From NCBI RefSeq assembly GCF_003946445.1, contig NZ_RHOF01000043.1, positions 1 through 33,002 on the forward strand: a stretch of 33,002 nucleotides of DNA, given 5' to 3'. Position 1 is the stretch's first letter; each line of letters starts with the position of its first letter. The DNA is from Loigolactobacillus jiayinensis. Its GTDB lineage: Bacteria; Bacillota; Bacilli; Lactobacillales; Lactobacillaceae. Shown here one piece after another: positions 15,502 through 25,722 of this stretch. Position numbers and translations under genes: made by a program. The notes below the pieces were generated by a model. That model was not told the origin of the DNA. It saw only the letters and a list, made by a program, of their open reading frames with translations, and ran no database searches.

Positions 15502-15582
15502 TTAGTTTCTTACCCCTTTCAAAACGAGAAGTGTCTTTGATGTTGTACGTTTCAGTTTTAAACTCAAAATGAAGCGTACTCA

Positions 15583-15972
15583 CTAAACACGACGGCGCTT
15601 CGGAGGACGAGACCCATTATGAGGAACTGGCGTTACATCGCGAATTGCGGTAATTTCCAAACCAGTTGCTTGCAATGAACGAATTGCTGCTTCACGACCT
15701 GAACCAGGACCTTTAACTGCAACTTCTACAGACTTCATACCATATTCCATTGAAGCCTTAGCAGCTGTTTCAGCTGCCATTTGTGCAGCAAACGGTGTAG
15801 ATTTACGACTACCTTTAAAACCTAAAGCACCAGCTGAAGCCCATGCGATTGCATTTCCTTGGGGATCAGTGATCATGATCAAGGTATTGTTAAAAGTAGA
15901 ATGGATATGTGCCACGCCAGATTCAATATTCTTCTTTACCCGACGACGACGTGTTGTTTTTCTATTTGCCAT
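15583..15972 (-). CDS. rpsK: 30S ribosomal protein S11
   Basis: A 129-residue S11 of the 30S platform: [39 protein letters not shown] and the C-terminal [18 protein letters not shown], the near-invariant tail. Lies 24 nt after rpsM and 81 nt before rpoA. ATG start with GGAGG upstream. Typically Lys/Arg rich at the N-terminus ([10 protein letters not shown]). Confidence 0.98.
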   Translation of the reverse strand: MANRKTTRRRRVKKNIESGVAHIHSTFNNTLIMITDPQGNAIAWASAGALGFKGSRKSTPFAAQMAAETAAKASMEYGMKSVEVAVKGPGSGREAAIRSLQATGLEITAIRDVTPVPHNGSRPPKRRRV

Positions 15973-15996
15973 TAATTACTTACCTCCTTTATCTAA

Positions 15997-16362
15997 TTAT
16001 TTTTTCTTACCAGCGATCGAAGCTTTTTTGCCTTTACGTGTGCGTGCGTTGTTCTTGGTATTTTGACCACGAACTGGCAAGCCACGACGATGACGCATAC
16101 CACGATATGAGCCGATTTCTTGAAGACGTTTGATATTCATATTGACTTCACGACGTAAGTCACCTTCGACCTTGACTTTATCAAGTTCAATACGGATTTT
16201 ATCTTCTTGTTCTGGTGTGAGATCATCTTGACGAATGTTCTCGGCAACGCCAGCATTTGCTAAAACTTTCTTAGCTGTGGTATTACCAACACCATAAATG
16301 TAAGTTAACGCAATGACAATCTGCTTGCCACGGGGTAAATCAATACCTTCAAAACGAGCCAT
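15997..16362 (-). CDS. rpsM: 30S ribosomal protein S13
   Basis: A 121-residue S13, which contacts the 50S subunit and P-site tRNA from the 30S head. Motifs: [20 protein letters not shown], a helix-two-turn-helix ([17 protein letters not shown]), and the basic tail [23 protein letters not shown] start, GGAGG upstream. Sits between rpmJ and rpsK as usual. Confidence 0.98.
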   Translation of the reverse strand: MARFEGIDLPRGKQIVIALTYIYGVGNTTAKKVLANAGVAENIRQDDLTPEQEDKIRIELDKVKVEGDLRREVNMNIKRLQEIGSYRGMRHRRGLPVRGQNTKNNARTRKGKKASIAGKKK

Positions 16363-16395
16363 TTAAATGACACCTCCATTAAATTGAATTAGTTG

Positions 16396-16512
16396 TTATC
16401 CTTGGCGTTGTTTATGCTTTGGATTAGCAGAACAAATGATCATAACACGGCCCTTACGTTTGATAACGCGACAATGTTCACACATCCGTTTTACTGATGG
16501 TCTTACTTTCAT
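16396..16512 (-). CDS. rpmJ: 50S ribosomal protein L36 (zinc-binding type)
   Basis: A 38-residue protein, [20 protein letters not shown] followed by [18 protein letters not shown]. The C-C-C-H zinc ligand set (C11, C14, C27, H33) is present, so this is the zinc-containing form. ATG at 16512 with GGAGG upstream; 50 nt after infA. The smallest gene of the cluster and easily missed. Confidence 0.97.
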   Translation of the reverse strand: MKVRPSVKRMCEHCRVIKRKGRVMIICSANPKHKQRQG

Positions 16513-16562
16513 GACTTTACCTCCTAAGATAAAAGGCTAAACTTCCGGTCCTATGCAAAATG

Positions 16563-16781
16563 CTATTTAAAGCGATAGGTAATGCGGCCACGTGTTAAGT
16601 CATACGGCGACAACTCAACGGTAACTCGATCACCCGGCAGGATTCGAATATAGTGCATTCTGATCTTACCAGAAACAGTCGCTAGAATTGTTGCCCCATT
16701 TTCAAGTTCTACCTTGAACATTGCATTTGGCAATGTATCAGTGACTTTTCCTTCGACCTCAATGACATCATCTTTCGCCAC
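16563..16781 (-). CDS. infA: translation initiation factor IF-1
   Basis: A 72-residue OB-fold protein: [20 protein letters not shown], then [20 protein letters not shown] and [20 protein letters not shown]. It occupies the 30S A site during initiation. GTG start with AAGGAGG upstream (16791-16797 on the plus strand). It has its own promoter (16993-17021) and a structured leader, so it can be expressed apart from the upstream genes. No map gene lies between adk and infA, as in lactobacilli. Confidence 0.98.
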   Translation of the reverse strand: MAKDDVIEVEGKVTDTLPNAMFKVELENGATILATVSGKIRMHYIRILPGDRVTVELSPYDLTRGRITYRFK

Positions 16782-16942
16782 GCAGAAGTACCTCCTTAAC
16801 TGATTACAGCTGATTCGTTAACGAACCGCCATGCTTCAACTACCAAAAAATTGAACCAAACTTGAGCCATACCTGCTTAAATCCTGTATCGGCTAAACAA
16901 TAAAGCTCAGTTTAAACGATCTGACAAGTGCCCAATCCATAT

Positions 16943-16971
16943 AAAAATGGTGAGAGCACGTTGCACTCACC
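16943..16971 (-). terminator. early hairpin in the infA leader (possible attenuator)
   Basis: On the minus strand GGTGAG pairs with CTCACC, with an inner GCA/TGC pair around ACG, followed by ATTTTTAT. It begins about 15-20 nt after the expected transcription start and 160 nt before infA, so it may act as an attenuator rather than a true end. Confidence 0.6.
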
Positions 16972-16992
16972 TTTTCGAATTTTAACTGGCTG

Positions 16993-17021
16993 ATTATACC
17001 ATAATCTAGCCAAATTGAAAA
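16993..17021 (-). promoter_or_regulatory. promoter of the infA-rpmJ-rpsM-rpsK-rpoA-rplQ segment
   Basis: On the minus strand: TTTTCA (17016-17021), a 17-nt spacer, and a perfect TATAAT (16993-16998). It lies in the 299-nt gap between adk and infA. Confidence 0.75.
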
Positions 17022-17026
17022 GATAA

Positions 17027-17048
17027 CCTTGCTAATTATAGCAAAAGG
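17027..17048 (-). terminator. possible weak terminator after adk
   Basis: On the minus strand CCTTTTGCTA and TAGCAAGG pair with a 2-nt bulge around TAAT, followed by TTATCTTTTC. It immediately precedes the infA promoter. Confidence 0.5.
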
Positions 17049-17080
17049 TCGTTATTCACGCAAGCATCCGTGTCGGACGT

Positions 17081-17807
<727 letters not shown>

Positions 17808-17809
<2 letters not shown>

Positions 17810-19106
17810 AGCGGATGAAACCAACATAATGCCGCTTCATCATCAATCCTTCGATCTGACGAGCTGCTTCTAGTGCAACCCCGACCACGATCAGTAAACT
17901 AGTACCACCTAGTCCAATTGATTCAGGTAAACTCCAAATATTTTGTGCTACGATTGGTAGCAATGCCACCAAACCTAGAAAGACAGAACCGACTGTCGAT
18001 AAACGCATCAACGTGCCGGAAATATATTTCTGTGTTGATTTTCCTGGCCAAACACTTGGAATGTAACTACCTTGCTTTTGCAAATTTTCAGAAACTTTTT
18101 CAGGATTGACCTGAACGAACGCATAAAAGAACGTGAAGATAATAATCAATACTGTGTACAGAATCGAACCTGGAACGGTCGTCATACTGAACAAATCAGT
18201 CATGATCTTAAACCACTGATCTTCAGAATGCGTACTATTGAAATATTGCAAAATCGTGCCCGGTGTTGCAATGAATGAACTAGCAAAGATAACAGGAATA
18301 ACACCTGCTACATTGACTTTTAATGGTAGGTAACTGTTATCGCCAGCATCAGTTACTCGTCGTGTATAACGAATTGGAATTCTCCGCTCCGCTTGTTGCA
18401 CATAAGTAACGAAGACAACGACAGCAAAAACTGCGATCACCAGTAATACTGAATATAAGATATACATCCAGAACTGGCTTGTACTTGGACTAGTTGCAAA
18501 CCACTGTTGGTAAACCTGAGTGATACCTTCTGGTAAACGAGCAATGATCCCTGCAAAGATGATCATTGAGATCCCATTACCAAGGCCTTTATCAGTAATT
18601 TGTTCACCCATCCAGGTGACTAACATCGTACCACCAGTTAAGATGATCCCGATCATTACAAATGTTTGCCAATTTGGGTTTTTAACTAAGCCAAGACCGC
18701 TTAAAGCATTAAAACCAGCAGTAATACCGATTGATTGCAAAAATGCTAGTACAATCGTCAGATAACGTGTCACTTGATTTAACTTACGTCGACCAACTTC
18801 CCCTTGTTTGCTCCACTCAACAAATTTGGGCACAATATCCATCTGTAAAAGTTGGATGACAATTTGTGCGGTAATGTAGGGCGAAATCCCCATCGCGAAG
18901 ATGGAATAATTGGTTAGCCCACCACCACCGAACATATTAAGCATGCTAACTAATCCGGAAGAAGCAATCGATGTCAGTGCTTTCGCATCAACACCGGGAA
19001 CGGTTATAAACGTCCCTAAACGGAAAATTAACAAAACGCCTAGCGTGAAAAACATCCGATTACGAATATCCTTAATGTGCCAAGCATTTCTGATGGTCGA
19101 CAGCAT
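17808..19106 (-). CDS. secY: protein translocase subunit SecY
   Basis: The channel subunit of the SecYEG translocon, 432 residues with about ten membrane segments. Recognisable stretches are the N-terminal RNRMFFTLGVLLIFRLGTFI, ALGISPYITAQIVIQLLQ-like sequence (here FAMGISPYITAQIVIQLLQM), and the cytosolic loops YVQQAERRIPIRYTRR and VNPEKVSENLQKQGSYIPSV, which contact SecA or the ribosome. Its ATG overlaps the rplO stop by one base (TAATG), giving coupled translation. Confidence 0.98.
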
Positions 19107-19540
19107 TAAATCACCTCAATTTTACCGCCAGCAGCTTCAACAGCTTTTTTAGCAGCAGCCGAAGCTTTGCTAACAGTAACTGTGACTTTTTTAGTGATTT
19201 CGCCGTTTGCTAATAATTTGATACCGGCTTTTTCATTTTTAACTAAGCCAGATTCAACCAATAATGCTGGTGTAATATCTGTACCTTCATCAAAACGATT
19301 TAAGTCGTTCAAACTGACAATAGCATATTCTTTGCGATTAATGTTCGAGAAACCACGTTTTGGCATACGACGGAATAATGGCATTTGGCCACCTTCAAAG
19401 CCCAAACGTACCTTACCACGAGCCTTTTGACCTTTTTGACCACGTCCGGATGTTTTACCATTACCAGATGAAGTCCCACGGCCAACACGGTTGCGGACGC
19501 CACGTGAACCTTCGCTTGCTTGTAATTCGTGTAATTTCAT
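19106..19540 (-). CDS. rplO: 50S ribosomal protein L15
   Basis: A 144-residue L15: [20 protein letters not shown], followed by the Gly/Arg-rich rRNA-binding stretch [20 protein letters not shown], and later [17 protein letters not shown]. Assembles late in the 50S subunit. ATG start with GGAGG upstream; overlaps secY by one base. Confidence 0.98.
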   Translation of the reverse strand: MKLHELQASEGSRGVRNRVGRGTSSGNGKTSGRGQKGQKARGKVRLGFEGGQMPLFRRMPKRGFSNINRKEYAIVSLNDLNRFDEGTDITPALLVESGLVKNEKAGIKLLANGEITKKVTVTVSKASAAAKKAVEAAGGKIEVI

Positions 19541-19572
19541 TGAGTCAGAGCACCTCCTTAATCAAATGATTA

Positions 19573-19755
19573 TTATTTAACTTCTTCAACGTTAACCAAG
19601 TAACCAATTTTAAATAATTGGCCACGTACGGCTTCATTGTCTGGCAATGTGACTGAACTATTAACTTTAGACAGGCCCATTGATTTAACAATTGCACGAT
19701 GATTGGGAATACGATGTGCAGCGCTACGCTTTAACGTGATTTTTAATTGTGCCAT
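19573..19755 (-). CDS. rpmD: 50S ribosomal protein L30
   Basis: A 60-residue L30 of the short bacterial type: [20 protein letters not shown], then [23 protein letters not shown] start 13 nt after rpsE, with GGAGG upstream; 32 nt before rplO. Confidence 0.97.
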   Translation of the reverse strand: MAQLKITLKRSAAHRIPNHRAIVKSMGLSKVNSSVTLPDNEAVRGQLFKIGYLVNVEEVK

Positions 19756-19768
19756 GAATTTCGCCCTC

Positions 19769-20275
19769 CTAGTTTTCTAATTGATCGACTGGAATGCCGC
19801 GAAGTTCAGCCACTTTTTCAGCACGACGTAAGGTTTTAAGACCCTCGATAGTCGCACGAACGACGTTGATTGGCGTATGAGAACCTAAGAATTTACTTGT
19901 GACATCTTGGACACCAGCAAGTTCCATGATTGAACGAACAGCGCCACCGGCTGCGACACCAGAACCAGCAATAGCAGGTTTGATGAGGACACGGCCACCA
20001 CCGAAACGACCAAGGACTTCATGCGGTACAGTTGTGCCGACAATTGGTACTTCAATCAAATTCTTTTTTGCGTCTTCAACGGCTTTACGGATAGCTTCTG
20101 GAACTTCTTGAGCTTTACCGGTACCAAAGCCAACGTGTCCGTTACGATCACCAACGATAACGATCGCAGCAAAACGCAGACGACGGCCACCTTTGACAAC
20201 TTTTGTGACACGGTTGATGGATACAACATTGTCTTCCAAGTCTAACTTGTTTGGATCAATAAACGCTTTAGCCAT
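19769..20275 (-). CDS. rpsE: 30S ribosomal protein S5
   Basis: A 168-residue S5 with the N-terminal double-stranded-RNA-like domain ([20 protein letters not shown]) and the C-terminal domain ([36 protein letters not shown]). The loop [10 protein letters not shown] is where spectinomycin-resistance changes arise in other bacteria and looks wild-type. Contributes to decoding fidelity and mRNA unwinding at the entry site. ATG start, GGAGG upstream. Confidence 0.98.
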   Translation of the reverse strand: MAKAFIDPNKLDLEDNVVSINRVTKVVKGGRRLRFAAIVIVGDRNGHVGFGTGKAQEVPEAIRKAVEDAKKNLIEVPIVGTTVPHEVLGRFGGGRVLIKPAIAGSGVAAGGAVRSIMELAGVQDVTSKFLGSHTPINVVRATIEGLKTLRRAEKVAELRGIPVDQLEN

Positions 20276-20296
20276 AAATGGGTTTTCCTCCTTTTC

Positions 20297-20653
20297 CTAA
20301 AAATCTAATCCGTTTTCGCGTGCAGCTTCAGCTAAAGCTTGGACACGGCCATGGTATAAGTAGCCGCCACGATCGAAGACAACATTCTTATGACCAGCAG
20401 CAACAGCGCGTTTAGCGACTAATTCGCCAACAGCTTTTGCTTGTTCAGTCTTTGAACTTGCTTCAACTTCTTTGTCCAATGTAGAGGCACTTGCTAGCGT
20501 TACACCCGCTACGTCATCAATTAATTGCGCGTAGATGTTCTTATTAGAACGGAAAACGTTCAAGCGTGGGCGCTCAGCAGTACCAGAGATCTTACCACGG
20601 ACACGTAGATGACGCTGTTGGCGTGTCTTATTTTTATCTGGTTTCGAAATCAC
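20297..20653 (-). CDS. rplR: 50S ribosomal protein L18
   Basis: A 118-residue L18 that binds 5S r[39 protein letters not shown], and the C-terminal [20 protein letters not shown], then ARENGLDF. The frame is open to GTG 20662, but AGAGGTG lies about 6 nt before the in-frame GTG at 20653, which matches the usual family start (M-ISKPDKN). Follows rplF. Confidence 0.96.
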   Translation of the reverse strand: MISKPDKNKTRQQRHLRVRGKISGTAERPRLNVFRSNKNIYAQLIDDVAGVTLASASTLDKEVEASSKTEQAKAVGELVAKRAVAAGHKNVVFDRGGYLYHGRVQALAEAARENGLDF

Positions 20654-20730
20654 AATGTTCACCTCTGATATTAGTTTATGCGGCGTTTAACCGCGAATTA
20701 TTTTTTAAAAATTTGGTTGACTGGGTAAAA

Positions 20731-21267
20731 TTATTTACCTGTCTTACCTTCCTTACGACGAACATATTCGTCAACGTAGCGAATACCTTTACCTTTATAA
20801 GGTTCAGGTGAGCGGACGCTGCGGATAACTGCGGCAAATTGGCCGACTTCTTGTTTACTGATACCTGAAACATTGATTTCCGTGTTAGAAGGAACTTCAA
20901 GGCTAATGCCTTCTGGAATTTCCATTTCAACTGGGTTTGAATAACCAACGTTTAAGATTAATTTTTTGCTTTGTAATTGGGCACGATAACCGACACCAAC
21001 CAATTGTAACTTCTTAACGAAGCCATTGGAGACACCTTCGACCATATTGGCCAAGTTAGCCCGGGCGGTACCATGCAACTCGCGGCTTTGTTTACCATGA
21101 TCAACACGTTCAAAACTAATCACATTATTTTCTTGTGTGATTGTGATCAACGGATTGAATTGGCGAGTTAATTCACCTTTAGGACCTTTAACTGTGACGC
21201 TGTCACCAGTTTTAGTTACTGTTACCTTTTCAGGTACGTTAATTACTTTGTAACCGATACGACTCAC
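20731..21267 (-). CDS. rplF: 50S ribosomal protein L6
   Basis: A 178-residue L6 with two related domains. Motifs: [20 protein letters not shown] at the start, [12 protein letters not shown], and near the C-terminus [20 protein letters not shown] followed by RRKEGKTGK. Located near the factor-binding site of the 50S. GTG start with GGAGG 8 nt upstream. A 77-nt gap separates it from rplR. Confidence 0.98.
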   Translation of the reverse strand: MSRIGYKVINVPEKVTVTKTGDSVTVKGPKGELTRQFNPLITITQENNVISFERVDHGKQSRELHGTARANLANMVEGVSNGFVKKLQLVGVGYRAQLQSKKLILNVGYSNPVEMEIPEGISLEVPSNTEINVSGISKQEVGQFAAVIRSVRSPEPYKGKGIRYVDEYVRRKEGKTGK

Positions 21268-21296
21268 GTGTTACACCTCCCTATTGTTTAGAATAA

Positions 21297-21695
21297 TTAC
21301 CAGATGTAGGCGAGAACTTCGCCACCGATATTCTTAGCACGAGCTTCTTTATCGGTAAGAATACCTTCAGAAGTGGATAAGATTGCGATACCTAAGCCGT
21401 TTAAGACCTTAGGTACGGCATCAGCTTTGACGTATGCACGTAAACCTGGTTTTGAAATGCGTTTAAGACCGGAAATAACACGTTCGTTATCTTTACCGTA
21501 CTTTAAGAATACGCGGATGATGCCTTGTTTGTCATCTTCTACGGATTCGAAGTCGCGGATAAAACCTTCACGCTTCAAGATTTCTGAAATACTGCGGAGC
21601 ATATTAGATGCAGGTACTTCTAATGACTCGTGGCGCACCATGTTGGCGTTACGAATACGAGTCAAGTAGTCTGCGATTGGATCAGTCATGACCAT
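21297..21695 (-). CDS. rpsH: 30S ribosomal protein S8
   Basis: A 132-residue S8: [20 protein letters not shown] at the N-terminus, [20 protein letters not shown] and the C-terminal [20 protein letters not shown], ending AYIW. S8 binds helix 21 of 16S rRNA and in other bacteria represses the spc operon by binding mRNA. The first ATG (21695) is 9 nt after GGAGG; a second ATG two codons later is possible. Confidence 0.98.
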   Translation of the reverse strand: MVMTDPIADYLTRIRNANMVRHESLEVPASNMLRSISEILKREGFIRDFESVEDDKQGIIRVFLKYGKDNERVISGLKRISKPGLRAYVKADAVPKVLNGLGIAILSTSEGILTDKEARAKNIGGEVLAYIW

Positions 21696-21722
21696 TTAGT
21701 TTAACCTCCCTTTAAGTTAGAT

Positions 21723-21908
21723 TTACCAGCTAGCTTTCTTCAAGCCAGGAATTTGACCAGCATGCGCTAATTCACGAAGGCAGATCCGGCATAAATGGAA
21801 TTTACGATAAACTGAATGTGGACGACCACAACGCTCACAACGAGTATAAGCTTGTGATGAAAATTTAGCAGGACGTTGCTGCTTAGCGACCATTGATTTC
21901 TTAGCCAA
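21723..21908 (-). CDS. rpsZ: 30S ribosomal protein S14, type Z (zinc-binding)
   Basis: A 61-residue S14 of the short zinc type: [20 protein letters not shown], then [20 protein letters not shown]. Four zinc ligands are present (C24, C27, C40, C43). Many Firmicutes also keep a longer zinc-free paralogue elsewhere for zinc shortage; none is in this window. ATG start with GGAGG upstream; between rplE and rpsH as usual. Confidence 0.97.
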   Translation of the reverse strand: MAKKSMVAKQQRPAKFSSQAYTRCERCGRPHSVYRKFHLCRICLRELAHAGQIPGLKKASW

Positions 21909-21925
21909 GATATATTACCTCCCTA

Positions 21926-22468
21926 TTATTTTGTGAATGGCATTCCGATTTGAGTCAGTAATTCACGTGATTCTTCGTCAGAATTAGCTGTTGTAACAAT
22001 GACGATATCCATACCGCGAACTTTATCAACCTGATCATAATCGATTTCTGGGAAAATCAATTGTTCCCGAATACCTAATGTATAGTTACCACGACCGTCG
22101 AAAGACTTAGTGCTAACACCATGAAAATCACGGACACGTGGTAAAGAAACATTGATCAATTTATCTAAAAAGTCATACATGCGTTCGCCACGCAAGGTAA
22201 CTTTAGTACCAATTGCCATACCTTCACGCAAACGGAAGCCGGCAATTGACTTTTTAGCTTTTGTGATGATTGGTTGTTGACCAGAAATTAGTTTTAATTC
22301 GGCAACTGCATTATCTAAGTTTTTAGCATTTGCAACTGCATCACCAACACCCATATTCAACACGATCTTATCAACCTTTGGTGTTTGCATTACGGATGTG
22401 TAATTGAATTTTTCCATCATTGCTGGTGTAATTTCTTTTGCGAATCTTTCTTTTAAACGATTAGCCAT
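21926..22468 (-). CDS. rplE: 50S ribosomal protein L5
   Basis: A 180-residue L5, which binds 5S rRNA and contacts P-site tRNA. Motifs: [60 protein letters not shown], and [23 protein letters not shown] start with AAAGGAGG upstream; 26 nt after rplX. Confidence 0.98.
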   Translation of the reverse strand: MANRLKERFAKEITPAMMEKFNYTSVMQTPKVDKIVLNMGVGDAVANAKNLDNAVAELKLISGQQPIITKAKKSIAGFRLREGMAIGTKVTLRGERMYDFLDKLINVSLPRVRDFHGVSTKSFDGRGNYTLGIREQLIFPEIDYDQVDKVRGMDIVIVTTANSDEESRELLTQIGMPFTK

Positions 22469-22494
22469 TGAACGATTTTCCTCCTTTCAATTAA

Positions 22495-22806
22495 TTATTT
22501 ATCGATAACTTCTCCGGATTTTTTGGAGACACGTACTTTTTTACCATCGACAACTTTATAACCGATACGAGTTGGTTCGTTAGTAGATGGATCGATCAAC
22601 ATAACGTTAGAGATGTGGATCGGTGCATTTGCGTCAACAATACCGCCTTGTGGGTTAGTGTTAGTTGCTTTTTGATGTTTTTTGATCGCATGTACGCCTT
22701 CAACGATGACTTGGTCAGTTTTAGGCATTGCTTTTGTAACCGTGCCTTCTTTACCTTTGTCCTTACCGCTGATGACACGAACTTTATCGCCAGTTTTTAC
22801 GAACAT
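22495..22806 (-). CDS. rplX: 50S ribosomal protein L24
   Basis: A 103-residue L24, an assembly-initiating protein with a KOW motif: [20 protein letters not shown], then [13 protein letters not shown] and [21 protein letters not shown] start at ATG 22806, 9 nt after AAAGGAGG; an upstream in-frame codon at 22863 would add 19 residues that overlap rplN and match nothing in L24. Confidence 0.97.
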   Translation of the reverse strand: MFVKTGDKVRVISGKDKGKEGTVTKAMPKTDQVIVEGVHAIKKHQKATNTNPQGGIVDANAPIHISNVMLIDPSTNEPTRIGYKVVDGKKVRVSKKSGEVIDK

Positions 22807-22834
22807 TGTTGAACCTCCTTTGCAGATTGTTTGC

Positions 22835-23203
22835 TTACAATACTTCTGGTGCCAAAGAAACAATCTTCATGAAGTTGTTGTCACGTAATTCACGGGCAAC
22901 AGGTCCAAAGATACGTGTTCCTCTTGGGCTCTTGTCAGCGTTGATGATTACAGCTGCATTTTCATCAAATTTGATATAAGAACCGTCTGTGCGATGTGCA
23001 CCTGACTTTGTACGAACGATAACTGCTTTAACAACGTCACCTTTTTTGACAACGCCACCTGGTGTTGCTTGTTTGACCGTTGCAACAATTGTGTCACCGA
23101 TATTTGCTGTTTTTACACGTGAACCGCCTAAAATTTTGATGGTTAAAATCTCACGTGCACCAGAATTATCAGCGACTTTTAAACGACTTTCTTGTTGGAT
23201 CAC
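22835..23203 (-). CDS. rplN: 50S ribosomal protein L14
   Basis: A 122-residue L14: [20 protein letters not shown], the central [20 protein letters not shown] and the C-terminal [20 protein letters not shown] ending SLAPEVL. It forms inter-subunit bridges with 16S rRNA and is the binding site of RsfS. First gene of the classical spc part. ATG start with GGAGG upstream. Confidence 0.98.
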   Translation of the reverse strand: MIQQESRLKVADNSGAREILTIKILGGSRVKTANIGDTIVATVKQATPGGVVKKGDVVKAVIVRTKSGAHRTDGSYIKFDENAAVIINADKSPRGTRIFGPVARELRDNNFMKIVSLAPEVL

Positions 23204-23234
23204 GGAAAAGCCCTCCTCTCGTTAATAATTCAGT

Positions 23235-23507
23235 TTATAGAATAACTGCCTTTTCTACGACTTTGAGCAGACGGAAACGTTTCTTTGCAGACAACGGACG
23301 AGTTTCCATAATTTGGACAATATCGCCAGTTTGTGCTTCGTTGTTTTCGTCGTGAGCGTAGTATTTCTTTGTATAACGAATCCGCTTGCCGTAAGTACTG
23401 TGTTGCTTAGTTGTTTCAACTGCAACAGTAATCGTTTTTTCCATTTTATCGGATACGACACGGCCTTGGATGACTTTACGTGCGTTACGTGTTTCTTTTT
23501 CGCTCAA
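23235..23507 (-). CDS. rpsQ: 30S ribosomal protein S17
   Basis: A 90-residue OB-fold protein: [40 protein letters not shown] and [20 protein letters not shown]. Binds 16S rRNA early in assembly. TTG start with GGAGG 8-9 nt upstream. 33 nt after rpmC and 31 nt before rplN, joining S10 and spc segments without a visible terminator. Confidence 0.97.
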   Translation of the reverse strand: MSEKETRNARKVIQGRVVSDKMEKTITVAVETTKQHSTYGKRIRYTKKYYAHDENNEAQTGDIVQIMETRPLSAKKRFRLLKVVEKAVIL

Positions 23508-23539
23508 AATGTTTGACCTCCTTTAATCTATGATCTGCT

Positions 23540-23737
23540 TTAACCTTGGTTTAATTCTTGTTGACGTAATACTGTCTTGATGCGAGCAATATTTTTACGT
23601 ACTTGTTTTAAACGCGCAGTATTTTCTAACTGACCAGTAGCCAATTGGAAACGAAGATTAAATAGTTCTTCTTTATATTCTTTTTCGCGGTCAAGCATTT
23701 CAGCAGTGGTTAAGTCTTTAATTTCTTTAGCCTTCAT
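23540..23737 (-). CDS. rpmC: 50S ribosomal protein L29
   Basis: A helical-hairpin protein at the tunnel exit, where trigger factor and SRP dock. From ATG 23737 it is 65 residues ([40 protein letters not shown], then [15 protein letters not shown]), the usual length. A GTG at 23749 would add four residues and also has a nearby AGGA. Either start lies inside the end of rplP, so translation is coupled. Confidence 0.95.
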   Translation of the reverse strand: MKAKEIKDLTTAEMLDREKEYKEELFNLRFQLATGQLENTARLKQVRKNIARIKTVLRQQELNQG

Positions 23738-24161
23738 TTGATTCGCCACCTACTTCCTCACGTGCTACGATCTTAGTCCGAACTGGTAATTTGTTCGCAG
23801 CTAAGCGTAAAGCTTCACGTGCAACTTCTTCTGGAACACCGGCTACTTCAAACATCACTTTCTGACGTTTAACAACGGCTACCCAGCCTGCTGGTGCACC
23901 TTTACCGGAACCCATACGAGTACCGATACCTTTTTCAGTATATGATTTATGTGGGAAGATACGAATCCATACTTTCCCACCACGTTTCATATAACGCGTG
24001 ATTGCAACACGAGCTGCTTCAATTTGACGGTTAGAGATCCAAGAAGAATCTAAAGCCTTCAAACCATATTCGCCAAAATCGACGTTTTTACCGCCTTTGG
24101 CTTCACCACGCATCTTGCCACGAAATTCGCGACGATGCTTTACACGTTTTGGTACTAACAT
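23727..24161 (-). CDS. rplP: 50S ribosomal protein L16
   Basis: A 144-residue L16: [60 protein letters not shown], and [20 protein letters not shown]. It organises the tRNA-binding region near the A site. ATG start two bases after the rpsC stop, with AAAGGAGG inside the end of rpsC; overlaps rpmC by 11-23 nt. Confidence 0.98.
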   Translation of the reverse strand: MLVPKRVKHRREFRGKMRGEAKGGKNVDFGEYGLKALDSSWISNRQIEAARVAITRYMKRGGKVWIRIFPHKSYTEKGIGTRMGSGKGAPAGWVAVVKRQKVMFEVAGVPEEVAREALRLAANKLPVRTKIVAREEVGGESNEG

Positions 24162-24163
24162 GT

Positions 24164-24937
24164 TTAGTTTCCTCCTTTCGCTCCATTATTGCGATTGTTA
24201 GGACGGCTTCCACCGCGGTTACTGTTGCTGCCACGATTGCCGCCACGTCCGCGACTATTGCGGTTGTTTTGTGTTGGAATATTATCTCGGATTGAATCAC
24301 CATGTGTAGCACCTGGTAAGATGTCACCGCGATAGATCCAAGTTTTAACGCCTAATTTACCATAAGTGGTAACGGCTTCGTCCCATGAATAGTCAATATC
24401 AGCACGTAATGTATGCAATGGCACTGTACCATCAGAATACATTTCTTTACGTGCAATATCAGCACCATTTAGACGACCAGAAACCATTGTCTTGATACCA
24501 TGAGCGCCAGCACGCATTGTGCGTTGGATAGCTTGTTTCATGGCACGACGGAATGCGACACGTGCTTCAAGTTGTTGTGCGATACTTTCGCCAACTAATT
24601 CTGCATCAAGATCTGGTTGTTTGATTTCAACGATATTGATGTGGACACGTTTGCCGGTTAAGTTGTTCAATTGCTTACGCAAGTTTTCAACTTCAGAGCC
24701 GCCTTTACCGATAACCATACCTGGTTTTGCAGTATGAATTGAAACGTTGACACGGTTTGCAGCGCGTTCAATCTCTACTTTTGATACGGAAGCATCTGCT
24801 AAACGTTTTTCGATAAAACTACGTACTTTTAAATCTTCGTTTAAAAGTTTACCGAAATCTTTTTCAGCATACCATTTGGCTTCCCAATCACGGGAAATAC
24901 CAACTCGTAAACCGATTGGATTAATTTTTTGACCCAC
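24164..24937 (-). CDS. rpsC: 30S ribosomal protein S3 with a long Asn/Gly/Arg-rich tail
   Basis: A 257-residue S3. The body is standard: [20 protein letters not shown], a KH domain with VIGKGG (75-80), and the C-terminal domain with [19 protein letters not shown] up to [15 protein letters not shown] (about 210). S3 lines the mRNA entry channel and helps unwind mRNA. Unusually, about 45 extra residues follow, rich in Asn, Gly, Arg and Ser with RGG at 231-233 and 241-243; typical bacterial S3 is near 210-235 residues. GTG start with GGAGG upstream. Confidence 0.97.
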   Translation of the reverse strand: MGQKINPIGLRVGISRDWEAKWYAEKDFGKLLNEDLKVRSFIEKRLADASVSKVEIERAANRVNVSIHTAKPGMVIGKGGSEVENLRKQLNNLTGKRVHINIVEIKQPDLDAELVGESIAQQLEARVAFRRAMKQAIQRTMRAGAHGIKTMVSGRLNGADIARKEMYSDGTVPLHTLRADIDYSWDEAVTTYGKLGVKTWIYRGDILPGATHGDSIRDNIPTQNNRNSRGRGGNRGSNSNRGGSRPNNRNNGAKGGN

Positions 24938-24950
24938 GCGTTATCCCTCC

Positions 24951-25298
24951 TTATTTTTCAGATACAACCACTGTAATGTGGCTGGTACGCTTGTTGATTG
25001 GTGAAGCAGAGCCTTTGGCACGAGGACGGAAACGTTTCAGAGTTGGTCCTTCGTTAACAAAAGCTTCGCTAACTACCAAGTTTTCAGCATCTAAGTCAAA
25101 GTTGTTTTCAGCGTTCGCAATTGCTGAATTCAAGACTTTAGCAATGATTGGTGCAGCACCGTTGGGCGTGAACTTAAGAATTGCAATTGCTTCAGCAACG
25201 TTCTTGCCGCGGATTAAATCCATCACTAAGCGAGCTTTCCGAGCAGCAATCCGTACTGTTTTAGCAACGGCACGAGCTGATGTAATTTGTTCTGACAT
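24951..25298 (-). CDS. rplV: 50S ribosomal protein L22
   Basis: A 115-residue L22: [40 protein letters not shown], and the extended loop [20 protein letters not shown] then [16 protein letters not shown]. That loop reaches the exit tunnel; macrolide-resistance changes arise there in other bacteria and none is obvious here. ATG start with GGAGG upstream. Confidence 0.98.
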   Translation of the reverse strand: MSEQITSARAVAKTVRIAARKARLVMDLIRGKNVAEAIAILKFTPNGAAPIIAKVLNSAIANAENNFDLDAENLVVSEAFVNEGPTLKRFRPRAKGSASPINKRTSHITVVVSEK

Positions 25299-25317
25299 TT
25301 AATGTTCCTCCTCTCGC

Positions 25318-25602
25318 TTATTTCGCTACTTTAGTTTTGCGGTCATCGGTTCCGTGACCATGGAATGTCCGTGTTGGAACGAATTCGCCTAATTTATGAC
25401 CGACCATGTCGTCTTGAACATAAACTGGGACGTGTTTCCTTCCGTCATATACGGCAATAGTATAACCAATAAAACTTGGGAAAATTGTCGAACGACGAGA
25501 CCAAGTTTTAATAACGGTCTTTTTGTCTGAATCGGCTTGTGCAGCGATTTTTTTCAATAAATGGTCATCAGCGAATGGTCCTTTTTTTAAGCTTCGGCTC
25601 AT
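25318..25602 (-). CDS. rpsS: 30S ribosomal protein S19
   Basis: A 94-residue S19 of the 30S head: [40 protein letters not shown], and [19 protein letters not shown] start with AAAAGGAGG upstream. Preceded by an unusually long 120-nt gap after rplB that holds a strong hairpin and a second, orphan AGGAGG (see 25622-25659). Confidence 0.98.
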   Translation of the reverse strand: MSRSLKKGPFADDHLLKKIAAQADSDKKTVIKTWSRRSTIFPSFIGYTIAVYDGRKHVPVYVQDDMVGHKLGEFVPTRTFHGHGTDDRKTKVAK

Positions 25603-25621
25603 TATGAAACCTCCTTTTCAT

Positions 25622-25659
25622 AAGTCAGGTCAACTTCGAAAAGTGACACGGTCTGACTT
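25622..25659 (-). promoter_or_regulatory. UUCG-capped hairpin before rpsS, with orphan ribosome binding site
   Basis: In the mRNA AAGTCAG pairs with CTGACTT (outer stem) and GTCACTT pairs with AAGTTGAC with one bulge, capped by UUCG. About 15 nt upstream lies an AGGAGG (complement 25674-25679) with no annotated gene behind it; a TTG 10 nt later would open a 12-codon frame through the hairpin (to 25625). Suggests translational or processing control inside the operon. Confidence 0.5.
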
Positions 25660-25722
25660 GCAAATGCAGATGTCCTCCTATAATAAATAGAAGGGCTCTG
25701 GTGTAACTTGTTTAATTTAGAA

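Noticed and set aside
20676-20948. A 90-codon minus-strand frame overlapping rplF
   Set aside because: Shadow of rplF in another frame; no family resemblance.
22807-22863. An N-terminal extension of L24
   Set aside because: The extra 19 residues overlap rplN, include the ribosome binding site of the normal start and do not belong to L24.
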